From: Marisa cornuarietis
Taxonomy: Eukaryota; Mollusca; Gastropoda; Architaenioglossa; Ampullariidae
Assembly: GCA_004794655.1 (NCBI GenBank)
Contig: SMMW01000009.1
Location: 332,501-396,500 of the forward strand
Reading direction: 5' to 3'
DNA: 64,000 nt
A model generated the notes under the pieces. It did no database searches. It was not told the origin of the DNA and saw only the letters and a list, made by a program, of their open reading frames with translations. Every line of letters begins with the position of its first letter. Position 1 is the first letter of the stretch. The translations under genes and the position numbers were made by a program. Shown piece by piece: positions 38,326 to 50,452 of the stretch.

Positions 38326-41300
38326 TCTAACCCCTGCCGTTAATTTGTTCATACTTCTTTTCGACACTTTCCCTTCTCCACTTCTGCTTTTCTTCTTTCG
38401 TTTCTATCTACGTCGATGAAATAAACTCAGAAGCAGCTCTCGTTGGACCTTCGGCCATTTCCAGATACGTCGTACGTATGTCACCCATTCTTTCCCATTC
38501 CTTCATTTACAGGTATTTCAATCATGTAAGGAGAAATATTGAAAAGCCTTTTAGTCATTGTATGTCAGAGGTCATTTCTGCAAAAGTCAGAGAGTTGTTA
38601 ACGAAACAACTGGAATGAAAGGGACGATGGTGAGAATCGCGCAGGTGAGATTAGGGTAGGTTAAAACATCGAGATTAGGGTGGATTAAATCGGGACAGTT
38701 TGCTTTGTAGACTGCCTTTGACTGAAGAGAAAACATTATTTCCAACTGAGAGCAAAATCTAGCCTAAATGGGATCCAGTGGGGAGGGATATGTCAGGCGG
38801 TAAAGGAAGCAAATGCCTTAAATAGTCCACGTAGAAAAATATTTAACTTGTGAAGTGTTGTTTGACTCATATTTGTATGATTCAAGAAGAAATGAAAAAA
38901 GGAAGGAGTGGATAAAAGGGTGAAAGAAAATCTTTTCCCTCCCCTGCATCAGTTTTACATCGAGAATACAACTAACCTTTCTTCTCCCTTCCTTGGTATC
39001 TTAATGTACGGTAAGTCAGTAAAACTTGAAAAGCAATCCTTTAATTGTTCCAAGCTCGGAGATAATATTTCGAAATTAGAGAACGACTCCACCGTGCCAT
39101 TTGATCTATATATCATTCGTGTGGACATTATGTTGGAGGTTAGTGTGTCACTGTATATGGTGTATAATAACTGTAAGTAGAACTGTAACTATTTTCCATC
39201 CTCGTGCGTTACCACGAGCTTTGGTTGCGTGGTAATAATTACGAGGTTATGAATCATCGAGGATTTATCAGTGTATGGTTTTTTTCCTTCTATGTCATTA
39301 TTTGGGAGGAAGTGGATGATGAAGTTATACTGTTACGTATGTACCACCACAGGTAATAATAATGTAAGAATAAGTAAATTCGCTCCTCTGGACCCCCCTC
39401 CCTACACACACACACACACACATCGAAATAAACTTCGTTATCGCGAAGGTCCTAGGCACACAAGCATGCATACTCTAACAAACAAACAATCAAACAAACA
39501 AACACACAGTCTGTCTCTCACACCCAGTCTAGTCAGAGACTTAGGACTAGGCGAAAGCAGCTTAACAGCTAGAGACATCCCAGTCATTTTTTTTTCTCGT
39601 CACTTGTGTCACCAGGATGTGACATAGCAGAGCAGTCCTCCTACTGATAATTGTGTCAGATGAGTAACTGGAGACTGGTGGCTGACACTGTACATCACAA
39701 CCAGCTCCAGCAATCTTCGTGAGCTGCGGCGTCCTATGGTCGCTGTCAATGCAGCTAAGCCATGTCTGAAGCCGTACGTTTGTGCTGTAAAACACTTGGT
39801 TAACAGGTATTTCTTTACGATAAACACTTGATGAACGTGGGTTTAGTTGGTGTTATAGATTACAACACACTTACAATATGGAGCACAGCCTCTCGATTTC
39901 ACCACGAACTCCCCGGAGAGCAGGATAGTTGATAGGGTCTGATGCTAGGATGTGACAGACTGACAGGATAGTGTTTCTTTTTATCATAGTACGCGCTGTG
40001 GGCTCGGAATGTTGTGTATGCGTGTATGACTAAAGCGGCGAAAACAGATAAGAGGGATGGACAGAGAAGAACCTAAAGAAAAAGCTGGTTTCTGCTTAGA
40101 AATTTTTGGAAAGCGTTCAGACCAAAAGTGAGTTTCTTAAGCGGGCAAAAGGTCGTCGCACGTTTGACGAATTTGTGTGAGGGTCACAGGAAGCGAGGGG
40201 CTTAGGGGAGAACGTTCGAGACAGTGAAACTTCTGAGCAAAGTCCAGACTTGTTTGCCAATAAGTGCCAATATAATAAACTTAGGGGCACTTCGGAGGCT
40301 TGAAGGTTTGGCACTTTACATTTTTATTGTGGACGAGTCAAACCTGCCCTATTAACAAGTTTTGTAGAGAAGTGCGTTGTCATCGCGATGCCCACATTCG
40401 CAAGTCACTTACTCACAAACTCACAAGCAACATAGGGGGACTCATAATGGTAAAAAAAAGGGTAAAGGGGTGGATCATAGTCAGTCCTACCTTGGACTAG
40501 AAAAACGGGTTTAAGGGGTAGGCTGTCCTGCAGTCCGGTTGGCGAGAAAAGACCACGCGATTGTTGATAACTGTGTGCATCAAGGAAGACCTTATCGCAA
40601 CCACTGAATCATTTATCTGCAGAACCCAAAGCGCTTTTCTCGGATTTCTTATCTGCACGGCCTCCGGCAAATCAATATCAACTCCACACATGAAAACAAA
40701 GCGAGCCTGCTTGATAAGCTTCCCAAGGTTGATGACTGATAACCAACGACTGTCATGTAGTTATTATTTTTTATTATTTTCTTCTGGAAAGAATGTCCGG
40801 CATACATCGAAGCCTTTAGTAGCATAGTAGTATTCGGACAACAAAATAATTTGACATTATCAGAGTCAATACAGAAATGATATTTACATTCTGTGTTTGT
40901 CAACACAACCCATCACTGACCGACTTCCTTTGTTTGTCTGCTTGTTTTCTTGGTTTCCAATTTGCTGTTTGTTTGTTTGTTTTCCAGCTACTTGCATAAA
41001 CCAATATTCGGGAACCTTCCAGCAGTAGAGAGGCTACACTTAGAGATTTATTCGTCGTAGCATAAATAAGAAACAGTTCTAGCATCAGTTTGTCTTTCTT
41101 AGCCACTCCTAATCATTTGCTCTTTTGGTGCACTCCCAGTAACCTTCATTCCATTGCGGTGAGCAGATTATATTTGTCGGCGTATTTTTACATCTAACAT
41201 TCCCCTAGGCATCCATCACTTTTTAAAAATCAATTTAAATTTTAGGTGTATTTTGCTTTAGAGATCTCAGTTCAAGTGTTTTTAGTTGTATAGCTCTTCG

Positions 41301-42205
41301 CAGTAATTAATTACTTTATGTAATGCTTGAAATTCTTCTGATTCATTGATAATGACTTGTTTATTTTGTCTTTTTAAAATCTTGTAATTGTGTTTTAGTG
41401 TCGATGTGTGGGTTAATTAATGACGTGACCAATTTTTCTTCAGTTTGTCAACAAGGGATGGTCTGGTCATATGTTGACCTCACCGCCATAGCATGTCCCG
41501 GTTATAGACTTGTGTTTGTTCCACCTTCTTCTCACAAATATTGTGTCAATGTAAAGGATGGTTGCCTAGTTTCTCGCACTGTTTTATTCTCGTCGGTAAG
41601 GTTCTGCCGATCTTTGCGCTAGTCTGTTAGGATTTCACTTGATTTTTATGGTGCTTCAGTAGTTCATCTTGGAAAATTAACTCCCATTGTACTGCATTAC
41701 ATTGCTTTGGTCTCTTAGAGTCAATAAGCAGTTGATTTGTAACTCTGTCTAAAAACTCCCTTCCACAGATTAAATAAATTAATTAACAAATAAACATGCA
41801 GGGGAAATCTAGCCGTCTATTCTAGTAAACTAGATCATGCCAGAGAAACATTCTGTTGACCTGGGCCCTCTCCCCTCTTCTGATGAATTGTATCTTCGGT
41901 TTCAAAGCGACATCGCTCTACTGCGTGTCTGAGACCACAGCCCTGGCGAAGGAGGGAAGAAGAGGGGGCTGAGTACAAGGGACAAGAGCTGGCGGTCGTG
42001 GTACGTGATGGCAGCGACACCCTCTCGAGAACAATCATTCGTGTCAGAGCACGTGTCGGGCATCAGCTCATCAAGCTACTGTTTGCCTGCCTGCGTTGAA
42101 CAGCCTGCAGCAAGCAGAGGTTTACACCAAGAGGAAGAAGGGAGGAGGGATGGGAAGTAGGGGGGGGGGCGGAGTCAAAACCTGAGAATCTTCTGGAAGA
42201 TTCAC
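38326..42205. other. Non-coding stretch
   Basis: (CA)n at 39405-39422 and (CAAA)n near 39480. A two-copy word gagattagggtgg at 38648-38695 contains TTAGGG-like text but is not a telomere tract. No gene supported. Confidence 0.45.
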
Positions 42206-42209
42206 TCGT

Positions 42210-42425
42210 CGTCATTATCGCGCCAGTCGCACGCGGCCTTATTACCGGCAGGAGATATACCGGAAGTAGGACAATGACGTAGACAGTCCCATGGCCTTGC
42301 TATGCGCAGGACGTCTCACGCTACCGTATTTTCACCGGAAGTCAACGATCATGCCAGCCCCCGCCCTACTCCAGCCTCCACTCTACCACTCGCACTGTGG
42401 CGGACATTTCGCTCGACCAATCGCA
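42210..42425. promoter_or_regulatory. Housekeeping-type promoter cluster (ETS x2, CRE-like, NRF1-like, CCAAT)
   Basis: Within about 215 bp: accggaagt at 42259 and caccggaagt at 42333 (ETS), atgacgta at 42274 (CRE-like), tatgcgcagg at 42301 (NRF1 half-site-like), gtggcgg at 42398 and ccaat at 42417 (NF-Y). No TATA box. Such clustering is characteristic of TATA-less, often bidirectional animal promoters. No convincing first exon is visible on either side, so the gene it serves is unknown. Confidence 0.4.
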
Positions 42426-43971
42426 ATGTTTTCTCCTGTGTGCAGCTTATAGATCCGTGTTTGTCAACAGAGTGCTTTGCTGTTGTTTGCTTGTTTTCCA
42501 GTTTGTTGACTGTTGGCTGTTTTCTTGGGGGTCCTTTGAGCAGTAGAGAGGCTTTACCTGTAAATGCTTTCGCCGGTATTTAAAAAAATGACTAACTTAT
42601 CTGTCTACAGATGCGTGTTGTGTATGGGCACATGTATGCGTGTGCATGATATAGACTAGTCACTAGATGGCACAAAAAGAACACAGATAGGTGGTCTGAA
42701 GTGTATTTTTAAATAGATCAATTAAGATGTTGTTTTAAAGAATGTGCATGTGCATGAAGTAGTAGGACCTTTGATATTAACAAACACACAAACAACAACG
42801 CCTTCACCAGCATACTAACGCGAGGAATATTCGAGGGTGCCGGCGTATTAGCATCCTACACAAACTATTATCTGCATGTGGTTCCTTAATACCTATCTGG
42901 AAATGAGTCGATTTTTTCTAGGAATGTGCAATAATACTGTAAAATCTATAGTTGTTCTTCCTTGTTTAGCCGTGGTGCCCGGCGCTAAAATGCGCAACTT
43001 TCACAACCTTTTTTAAATGCTAGTGTTTTGTTTGTCTTGTCTTTCATTGGATTTCGAACTGTTTTGCTTCCTCCATATCTACCTTTCTGCTGAGATCGTA
43101 TTGCGATAATCAGAGTCTACTGCCGTCAGAAAGCTGTTGTACAGCTTATTATTGTTGGATTGTGCATTGTTTTTATTCCCTGAAAGAGATTTGCACGAGG
43201 GTAGGGTACTTTGTCATCAGAGTTTGGTGTTACTGTCCCTCTTCCTCATCCAGCATGAGCAGCAAACCCTTGGTACGAATTCTGTGCACTCATTTTTTTT
43301 CTTCCATCCTCTCTTTTGTCTCTTTCTCTCACTGCGTGTGTACCTGCTTCTCCTATCAGTGATGTGCACAACTTCCAGACAGTTCACAGCCATCATGCGA
43401 CTTCTCGCTCCAGCTCACAGCAAATATTGGGAGTGAACATCTTTCAGCGGACCTGTAAGTTATGTTCACAATGTTTAGTTCTGTTCAAAGCCATCATCAG
43501 ACCGACAAGCTCCGATGGCCCGACCTGAGCTAAAGCTCGTTCGACGTTTGGTTGTGGAGCAGAGTAACTAGTGTTCACCGAGGCAGCAAGCTGGCTGTTC
43601 GCCGGCTCATTATCCGACACGATGCGTCGTCACGTCCCACGCACTGCAGCGACATCAAGTAACAGCTGCTGCTGCTGGACTGCCAAACCGCCGCAGCTTT
43701 CGTCGCAGCCCCACGTGCGTCTTGCTGGCTGGACATCAACATTTGCCACTCGGTGTCACTGTCCTGGACATCCATCCAGCTGGACAGCTTTGATGTTCGC
43801 CACCCGAGGTCATTGCACTCGAAGAGAAACCAGCTCAGTCAACATGTCTGTAGCACAAACAACTCTAGCACAGGTTGAACGTGGCCGGCGACATGTTTGC
43901 CTTGATTGTATCGACAGTATCACAGATACGAATCAGAAAAAAAAACTGGTGTGAGGTTTATGTTTGCTTGT
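42426..43971. other. Non-coding stretch, GC-richer near its end
   Basis: A 127-codon plus-strand open frame (43571-43954) starts in no good context and has no known domain. It may be chance in a GC-rich patch. Confidence 0.4.
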
Positions 43972-44045
43972 TTGTTTGAGTTTCACGCCGTGACAGCAAC
44001 TTAGGCGAGTGGCGCGAGGCTTAAGCAAGAGTCAGGACAACACAT
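43972..44045 (-). mobile_element. SINE-tail-like fragment
   Basis: The sequence gtttcacgccgtgacagcaac ttaggc resembles the 3' tail of SINE family 1 (gttttgcgccgagccagcaactaaggc). The head and box sequences are absent. This is either a truncated copy or a related element sharing the same LINE-recognised tail. Confidence 0.4.
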
Positions 44046-44280
44046 GCGAAATAAATAAAACAGTAAGTAAACTAACAGTAAATAACCAGCCCCTAAATAC
44101 ACAAAACAATGAAAAAAATCAAGCGAACAGACTTAAAACTTTTAACAAAAATTAAATTACTAACAGACTGTGGATGGTATTCATGGGAATGGGGTAGGAA
44201 GATGCTCGGCTTTCGTGGGAGGGTGGGGGTGGGGAAGGTCAAACTCCATGCTGACAATGAATATATCCTTCTCCCCTCAG

Positions 44281-44636
44281 TTATCTTTCTTGATCCTACT
44301 CCTCTGCATGGTAACAGGCTGTCTTCTCGGTCGTGCAGTAACCGCAGCAACAGAGTACTGCGTGAATTCCTTTGTTGCGTGTGTCTCCTTACTGCTGTGA
44401 GCGAGAACTGGCAATGGCTCCAGGGATGCGGATGTGCTTCGGCACGACAGTCGCGCGCTCATCAATCACTGAAACAGTATGCACAGATTCAGCACCTGCA
44501 CGACACAATCACCGGCAAGCCCGTTCTGAGCACACTGTCTGTCACACTCGCTTATTATCAGTTTTTAAAGTTATTTGCGAACAGTCGGCGACTTTTCTTA
44601 GTCGTGGAGTTCCTTTCCCGAAGAGCTCACCTTTAG
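44281..44636 (+). CDS. Weak candidate terminal exon
   Basis: A clean acceptor (atatccttctcccctcag, ending 44280) precedes a frame that stays open for 118 codons to a stop at 44634-44636, with AATAAA at 44686-44691. Its translation (VIFLDPTPLHGN… to …EFLSRRAHL) shows no known motif. A second frame from the same acceptor gives a hydrophobic 39-residue end, so the reading frame is uncertain. It could be a non-coding RNA's last exon or chance. Confidence 0.25.
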
Positions 44637-44699
44637 TATGTAATAATTAAAAACAAAAGGTTTGCTGTGATGCTAACCTTTCTGCAATAAAGAGTTAGC

Positions 44700-45094
44700 A
44701 GTATTATACACTTTGCGTCCGCTTCTGTTTCCAGTCCATTCTCGATGGACTTGGACTATTATTTACTGCGCAGTTCTGATCTGTCACGTTAACACAGTGA
44801 CTAAAGGTCGCGTGATGAGTTGGGATCCGGACCCACTATGACAATTTGCTGTGTATACTCCATCCATTACAAACGCACTTTGTGTAACCTTGGTCCCTTT
44901 ATTCGGTTAATAGCGTTAAACATAAAAAATGAACTTATTTCTTTACATTATGTTGAATTAAGACTAAGTGCTGGCTTGCATGCTCCTCGCTCTGTGGAGG
45001 TGGCTGTTAGCCCAAGTCACGAGATTCGTTCACCAGGGAGCTAAAGACTACTAGCATGAGACACGGCTTCTCGTTAGCTGACGACATGAAAGCG
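44700..45094. other. Non-coding stretch
   Basis: Unique sequence, no signal that I can support. Confidence 0.4.
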
Positions 45095-45258
45095 AGATTT
45101 GGTGAGAGGGGGGATGGGGAATCAGCCAGACCTTTAAACATCCACATGCAGAGAAAGAGCAGCGTGCCCGAGACGACAGCTGAACCCAGGACACCCAACC
45201 TTCACTGTATTCATGACAGGCGCTAAACGTTGCGCCACCAAACCGCCAGATTTGGTGA
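45095..45258 (-). mobile_element. SINE family 1, copy C, with 11-bp target-site duplication
   Basis: Perfect direct repeats agatttggtga at 45095-45105 and 45248-45258 flank a 142-bp element. It has the family 1 head (ggcggtttggtggcgcaacg on the minus strand) and the core through ccacatgcag. The usual tail (gctatatcacgg through gcgccgagcc) is missing, replaced by a short C-rich end, so this copy has a different 3' end but still inserted by target-primed reverse transcription. Confidence 0.92.
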
Positions 45259-48200
45259 CAACAACCATGACAAAATGACGAAATACCAGTGGACGTTGCA
45301 AAAAAAAAAAAAAAAAAAACAGGGGAAAATGACAAAAGACAAACTCCAGGAAAATGACAAAAGAAAAAAGTACAGCGTCTGAAGTAAAGAAAGGTGGACA
45401 AAGCCATGTTAAATGAAACCACTCCGTCGGACCTAGGAAGATGCAGTCGCTAGTGACAGCTCGTGACCCCTGTATGACAATAGTACAGTTTTGAATGTCA
45501 CCGCCCCTTAGGTATGCCATCCATACCTGTGCAAACCTGTGTGGCAAGTGTTTTTAGTCCCACAAACTTTCTGCGTGGACCGTCAGTGTCACACAAGGAT
45601 ACTCTCGCTGAACACTTTGCTGTTCTGAAATGGTCTCTGTGCGTGCGAGAAAGAAATATAAAAGAATATATAATAAATACAAAAAAGATAAATATAAAGA
45701 TGTCAAACAATGAACAGAGAAAGAAAGCATGTGAGTCTGTCTTTGTCTCTCTCTGTATTTATATGAGTGTGTGCGTGTGCCCGCGCTCGAGAGCAAAGGT
45801 ATGTATGTATGTGAGTGACAGACTCAGAGAGAATGTTCTCGGCGGCGAGTACAATAGTTGTGCTAAAATAGGGCAGGCGACATGTCAAGACATAGATAAG
45901 CTGCCCGGATCATGCCCATACACAGTGGAGTAGTGTAATGTGTAGTTTCACAGGAACAGACTCGCAGGTAAAGCACAGACCGCTGATACTTCTCATATCT
46001 AGCTACTCTGTACGACCTACATCCTGGCTTCGTCAAACAGTACCAGTAGTTAGAACTAGAACTTAACTAACCACCTAAGTGGAGATCTCACAGACAGATT
46101 TCTAACCAAAAGTGTTGATTTTTCAAAACACTTTTGAAAACAAGTTATCCGCCATCAGCCATTCATTTCTATACAGCAAATTATACTACAACTGCGACAC
46201 CAGACGCCCGATGTGCACTCGTTATGCAGCGTGATTATGAGGCCCCGCCCCCTCGTGACATTGATCGTTAGGGAGAGGGTCAGGAGGCATAAACAGCCAT
46301 TCCTTACTCACTTCACTAAGTGCCTCGCCTCCCCCTCTAACCCTTACAATTATTCCTGAAAAGTCGACATCAAATCCACGTTCTCCTTAAGAGTTTTGGA
46401 GAGGCGTCTGTAGACGCACGAAGTGTATTTCCTTGTCAGTGTTCCTCTCTCAAACACAGATTGTAAACACCCAAATAAACAAATTTAGTCTGGGATCCAC
46501 GCATTTCTAAAGAAGAGTGTAATTTTCCTGAAAAAGACCCGGTTGAGCTGGTTATACAAGTCAAACTACGAAGGAATAAGCCGCCTCTCAGTCAAGATAC
46601 AAATCCTCCAATATTAAGTGCGGAAGAACTAAAAAAAAAAAAAACCAAAATGTATCGTCAGGGAGGAGCGTGCATAATCCTTATTAACGCCTGTTCCGAT
46701 GTTTGGTAGTAGGCTGTAACCTTGGTGACCTAAACACATGCTATTAACAGTCTAGTTTCTCTTTCCCAACCATGACTAGATCGTAGGGCCAGACAGCTTA
46801 TGCGCTCCACGTCCATCTTGGTTAATGTATATACAATCTGCGGTTGAAAGCATATAAACATCTGTAGAAAGGACGGGAGGAATTGGAGGAAAAGTTGAAA
46901 AGCCTGACATTGTTGGAAATAATGCAGCGTGGCAAATGAGCCGTGCAAGCAGCGAGAGGCGTCGGTCGGCCATGCAGCCAGCCAACAGACCAGACGTACT
47001 GATACACACGTGCGACGGGAACGCAAAGTGTGTTGACGTGGCAGTACGGAAGAGTGACACCGCATCTACTGGGGTTTTTTTATCAGAAAAATGAATGGCA
47101 TCATCATCATCATCATCTGTCCACAAAATAAATGCAAATGAGATTACCAAACGTCGTCTTCGTTGTTGTCGTCATCAGCAACAACGACAAGCAATGTTCG
47201 TATTATTTTACATCGTCGGCGCCTAACTGCCTCTTGATGCTGCGATCCTAACTTCGACCGTGACCTCGAGAAAAGGGACGAGAGTTCATATGTGACTTCT
47301 CTGGGTCATTGCCCTTCTTTTGAGAAGGCGCGACCAAGGGAAGGGGGGGAGTGTAGGCGTTACAAACGAGTGGAAATGGACTTAACGATGCGGATCGTTG
47401 GGTCGACGATGGAGAAAAGCAAGTGGAGAGAGAAAGAAGGAAGCGGGATTCTTTTTTGGGGTGGGTGGATGGGTGGGAGAGGGTAGAACGGGACTGTCTC
47501 CCCAAAAATGTCAACATCCTCAACTGTTTTGTGTTTTCAAGCTCTAGCAGACATCTTTCCGCAACTTTCGGACTTCAATTTTTGTTTTGCGGAAGGGGGA
47601 TTCCTTTCACATAGATGGCTTCCATTTCCTGGTAAATATATAAAACTGAAGGCTCAGCATTTGTTCCTACCGTTGTTGTTTTCGCTCTGCAGAAATATCA
47701 ACAGCAGACTTCAGCAGTAGCAATATTGTAGCAATACCATGGCATATGGCCACTGTGTATGTTTCACGTACTCAGGCAGAATTATCGACACGAGGTCTGT
47801 AAAGTGACAAACATCTTCATGAGCGAAAAGGAGATTTGAACACTAGGTAGCTTTAGCTGTCTGCCTCTTTTTCGTTCGACTGACAGGGAATATAGTAAGT
47901 ATGGAAATCTTTGCCCGATCCGATAACTAACATTAGCGCATATCCTGACTTTGTAATACACATTACGATGTTTCTTGTTACTATCACCACCCCTCTTCGC
48001 CCTAAGTTTCCTCAGAGGTGGGAGAGTTGACTTCGTAGGGGAGGTAACTGACAGTTTTATGTCCAGCTGATCGTCCGTCGCCGCTGACCAGCAGCGGCCC
48101 AGATCAGACCGGATCCAGTGGCTGGACAACGAAAGGTCAGACCGAGGTCTACAAAATGAAGCTTCTATTTTTAGAAACGTAGAGGCGTGAGTGGAATGAT

Positions 48201-48757
48201 GCACCAAACGTTCTATTTCTGGGTACCGTTGCAATTTTTTTTCTCTAAGGCTCTGTTTTCTGCAACCTTTGAGTAAGTTAAATAAATGATATAACAAATC
48301 CCTGACTAACTGAGGTCAATTTCCGATTTTTCTGATCTGCAATTCAAGTGATGTTATTCTGGTGATGCTGTCCCCTCTTCCAAGTTCCAACGCACAAGCA
48401 GCCTCATGGTGGATAATTCTTGGAATCATTATGGAAAACAGCCCAGGAACCAGAGGGCGCTGCATTCTAGGCGTCAGTAGGTCACAGCACGCGGATGAAT
48501 AATGAGAGAGAGAGAGAAAAAAAGAGAAAGGCGGGGTTCATAAAGGCTTGAGGAGCAGTGCGCGTGGTTTACATGTTGGAAAAGTTCTACATGCTGTGTC
48601 TGCAGTCTCTTGTTCTCGACACGTATGAATGAAGACGCAGGCGACCCAAAGCATTACATGCTGCTGAAGACAGATTATATTTCTGTTAAACCACACAGAA
48701 TGGTAGATATTCAACCACAAGCTGCATGCATCTTTCCGATATTCTGCGAAGCACAGT
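45259..48757. other. Non-coding stretch
   Basis: A20 run at 45300-45319. A 9-bp hairpin (aaaagtgtt/aacactttt) lies near 46110-46137. A (CAT)n patch sits at 47100-47117. A 171-codon minus-strand open frame (48297-47782) has no recognisable motif and no splice or poly(A) support. Confidence 0.45.
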
Positions 48758-49040
48758 GGGGAATATATACTTAATATATAATCCCAGGGCGGGGAATGTA
48801 TATTTAATATATACATCCACAACGGGGAATATATTCTAAATGTAAGCTCACAGAGCAGGGAAAGTATACTTAGTCTTAATATATTTCCACGGCAGGGAAT
48901 ATATAAAAATATAAGCTTCCAGAGCGGGGATGCATAATTAATTTATACTTCCACAACGGGGAATATATGTTAAATATAAGGTTTCAGAGCAGGAAAAATA
49001 TAATTAATATATATTTCCACAGCGGGGAATGTTTACTTAC
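48758..49040. repeat. 33-bp minisatellite with 66-bp dimeric higher-order structure
   Basis: A GGGGAATATAT-type word recurs at 48758, 48791, 48824, 48857, 48894, 48926, 48958, 48991 and 49024, giving spacings of 32-37 bp. Two unit types alternate: one ends in ccacaac/ccacggc/ccacagc, the other in cagagc. The basic repeat is therefore a dimer of about 66 bp. AT-rich between the G-runs. Confidence 0.9.
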
Positions 49041-49556
49041 ATTCTCGAACATTCCTCCCCATGCTGCCGATCAGTTCGACTAGCTATCCACCAGTGGCAA
49101 TAAAAGCAAAACTCTTCGGCATCTTTCAATACTATCTGGCTGCAAACAAACTCAGAGAGGATCGACAATAAGTGAATAACGAAAAACAAAATCGGACATC
49201 TTTAGTTAGTGACAGACTGACAGTATTACTTGGAACATGTCATTTTTTCGCAAAGAAACTTAAAAGGTGATGCTGGTGTAGCTGCAAGAGCTGTCTGAAG
49301 GTCTAGTTCTTCCTTCTAATCAAATAGAGCTTTTAAAAATATCGGACAAGCATGCTCGTGCTGGCTGCATGCGTAATGGCGACCTTGGTCCTAAGGGCGG
49401 GTCAAGGATGCCCTCAAATAGGACGAGAAGACGAAAAAGCTTAAAAAAAACAAAAACAAAACATGAATACGACAAACACTGGTTCTCGATTTTTTCACCT
49501 CTTAAAGGGAGTTCGCATACTCACGGGCACATAGACTCAGTGTTCACACAGGCTAA
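49041..49556. other. Non-coding stretch
   Basis: No coding signal. Confidence 0.45.
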
Positions 49557-49568
49557 CGCGCGCGCGCG

Positions 49569-49644
<76 letters not shown>
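49557..49644. repeat. (CG)10(CA)n alternating tract
   Basis: Twenty bases of CG alternate directly into about 68 bases of CA with no interruption: 88 bp of continuous alternating purine-pyrimidine DNA. Confidence 0.97.
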
Positions 49645-49648
<4 letters not shown>

Positions 49649-50199
49649 ATACGATTTTTCAGTCAAGTTTAAACTGTTAAGGTTCGAGAAATTTGGGATA
49701 TCAACAACTGCAATATCCTGAGATATAGAGCAAGCGGCAGAAAGCATCACCCATCACTTTGTTGTTTGTCTCAAGTTCTTCAAGATGTTTGATGCGCAGT
49801 AATATGAGCATGCGTATTGACACTAGTTTGTGATCTTCAGAGGATAAAGAACAGGAAAGTTTCTTTTAATTATCGCTAAATAGATTGTCTGCTCAACTCG
49901 ATCTCTATCTGGGGGGTCGGGGGTCTAGTTTTCTGTCACTGACTTCCTATCTCTACTCACTTGACGGATTGGTGGGGGTCGGGGGTGGGATGACATATTT
50001 CTAATTTGTAACGATTGTAGGTCTTACATCTATTTAGATAATCAGTTTTATAGAAATACAGTGCACAACACAACTTTAGAACTTGTTTTTTTTAACTAGA
50101 ATTTTTTTTAAATAAAAGATAACACTGTTTACGATAGACTTTCGTTCGTAATAAATCAAAAACCAACGTATGCTTAAAAGAGAGTTGTATGTAACCTTG
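49645..50199. other. Non-coding stretch
   Basis: No coding signal. AT-rich towards 50100. Confidence 0.45.
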
Positions 50200-50450
50200 G
50201 CTTTTGGAATGCCTGTCTGTCGGAATTCTGGTCCTTCAATTGCGTGTCTGTCGGAATGCCCCTCCATCTAAATGCCTGACCGTCGGGATGGGACACTGAC
50301 TTTTACTACCCATGCGCCCACCGTCCATTTTTTCCTTTATTGTGCTGTGCTTGATTGTCTTTTAATTATTTATTCTGTAAAGGAAAACGAAAAAGCCGCA
50401 ATGCCCTTCTGTCGGAATGCATGTAAGTGGAATGTTTGTAAGTTGGAAAG
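50200..50450. repeat. Degenerate repeat with tgtcggaatg core
   Basis: The word tctgtcggaatgc or a close variant occurs at about 50214, 50246, 50277 (ccgtcgggatgg) and 50409, with spacings near 31-32 bp for the first three. Likely the decayed remains of a tandem array or an element end. Confidence 0.5.
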
Positions 50451-50452
50451 AC

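Noticed and set aside
38640..38700. TTAGGG-like words suggesting an interstitial telomere
   Set aside because: Only two dispersed occurrences within a longer duplicated word, no tandem array.
43571..43954. 127-codon plus-strand frame
   Set aside because: Starts in no good context, lacks motifs and ends just before a SINE-tail-like fragment.
47782..48297. 171-codon open frame on the minus strand
   Set aside because: Basic and protein-like in parts, but it has no known motif and no convincing splice sites or nearby poly(A) signal.
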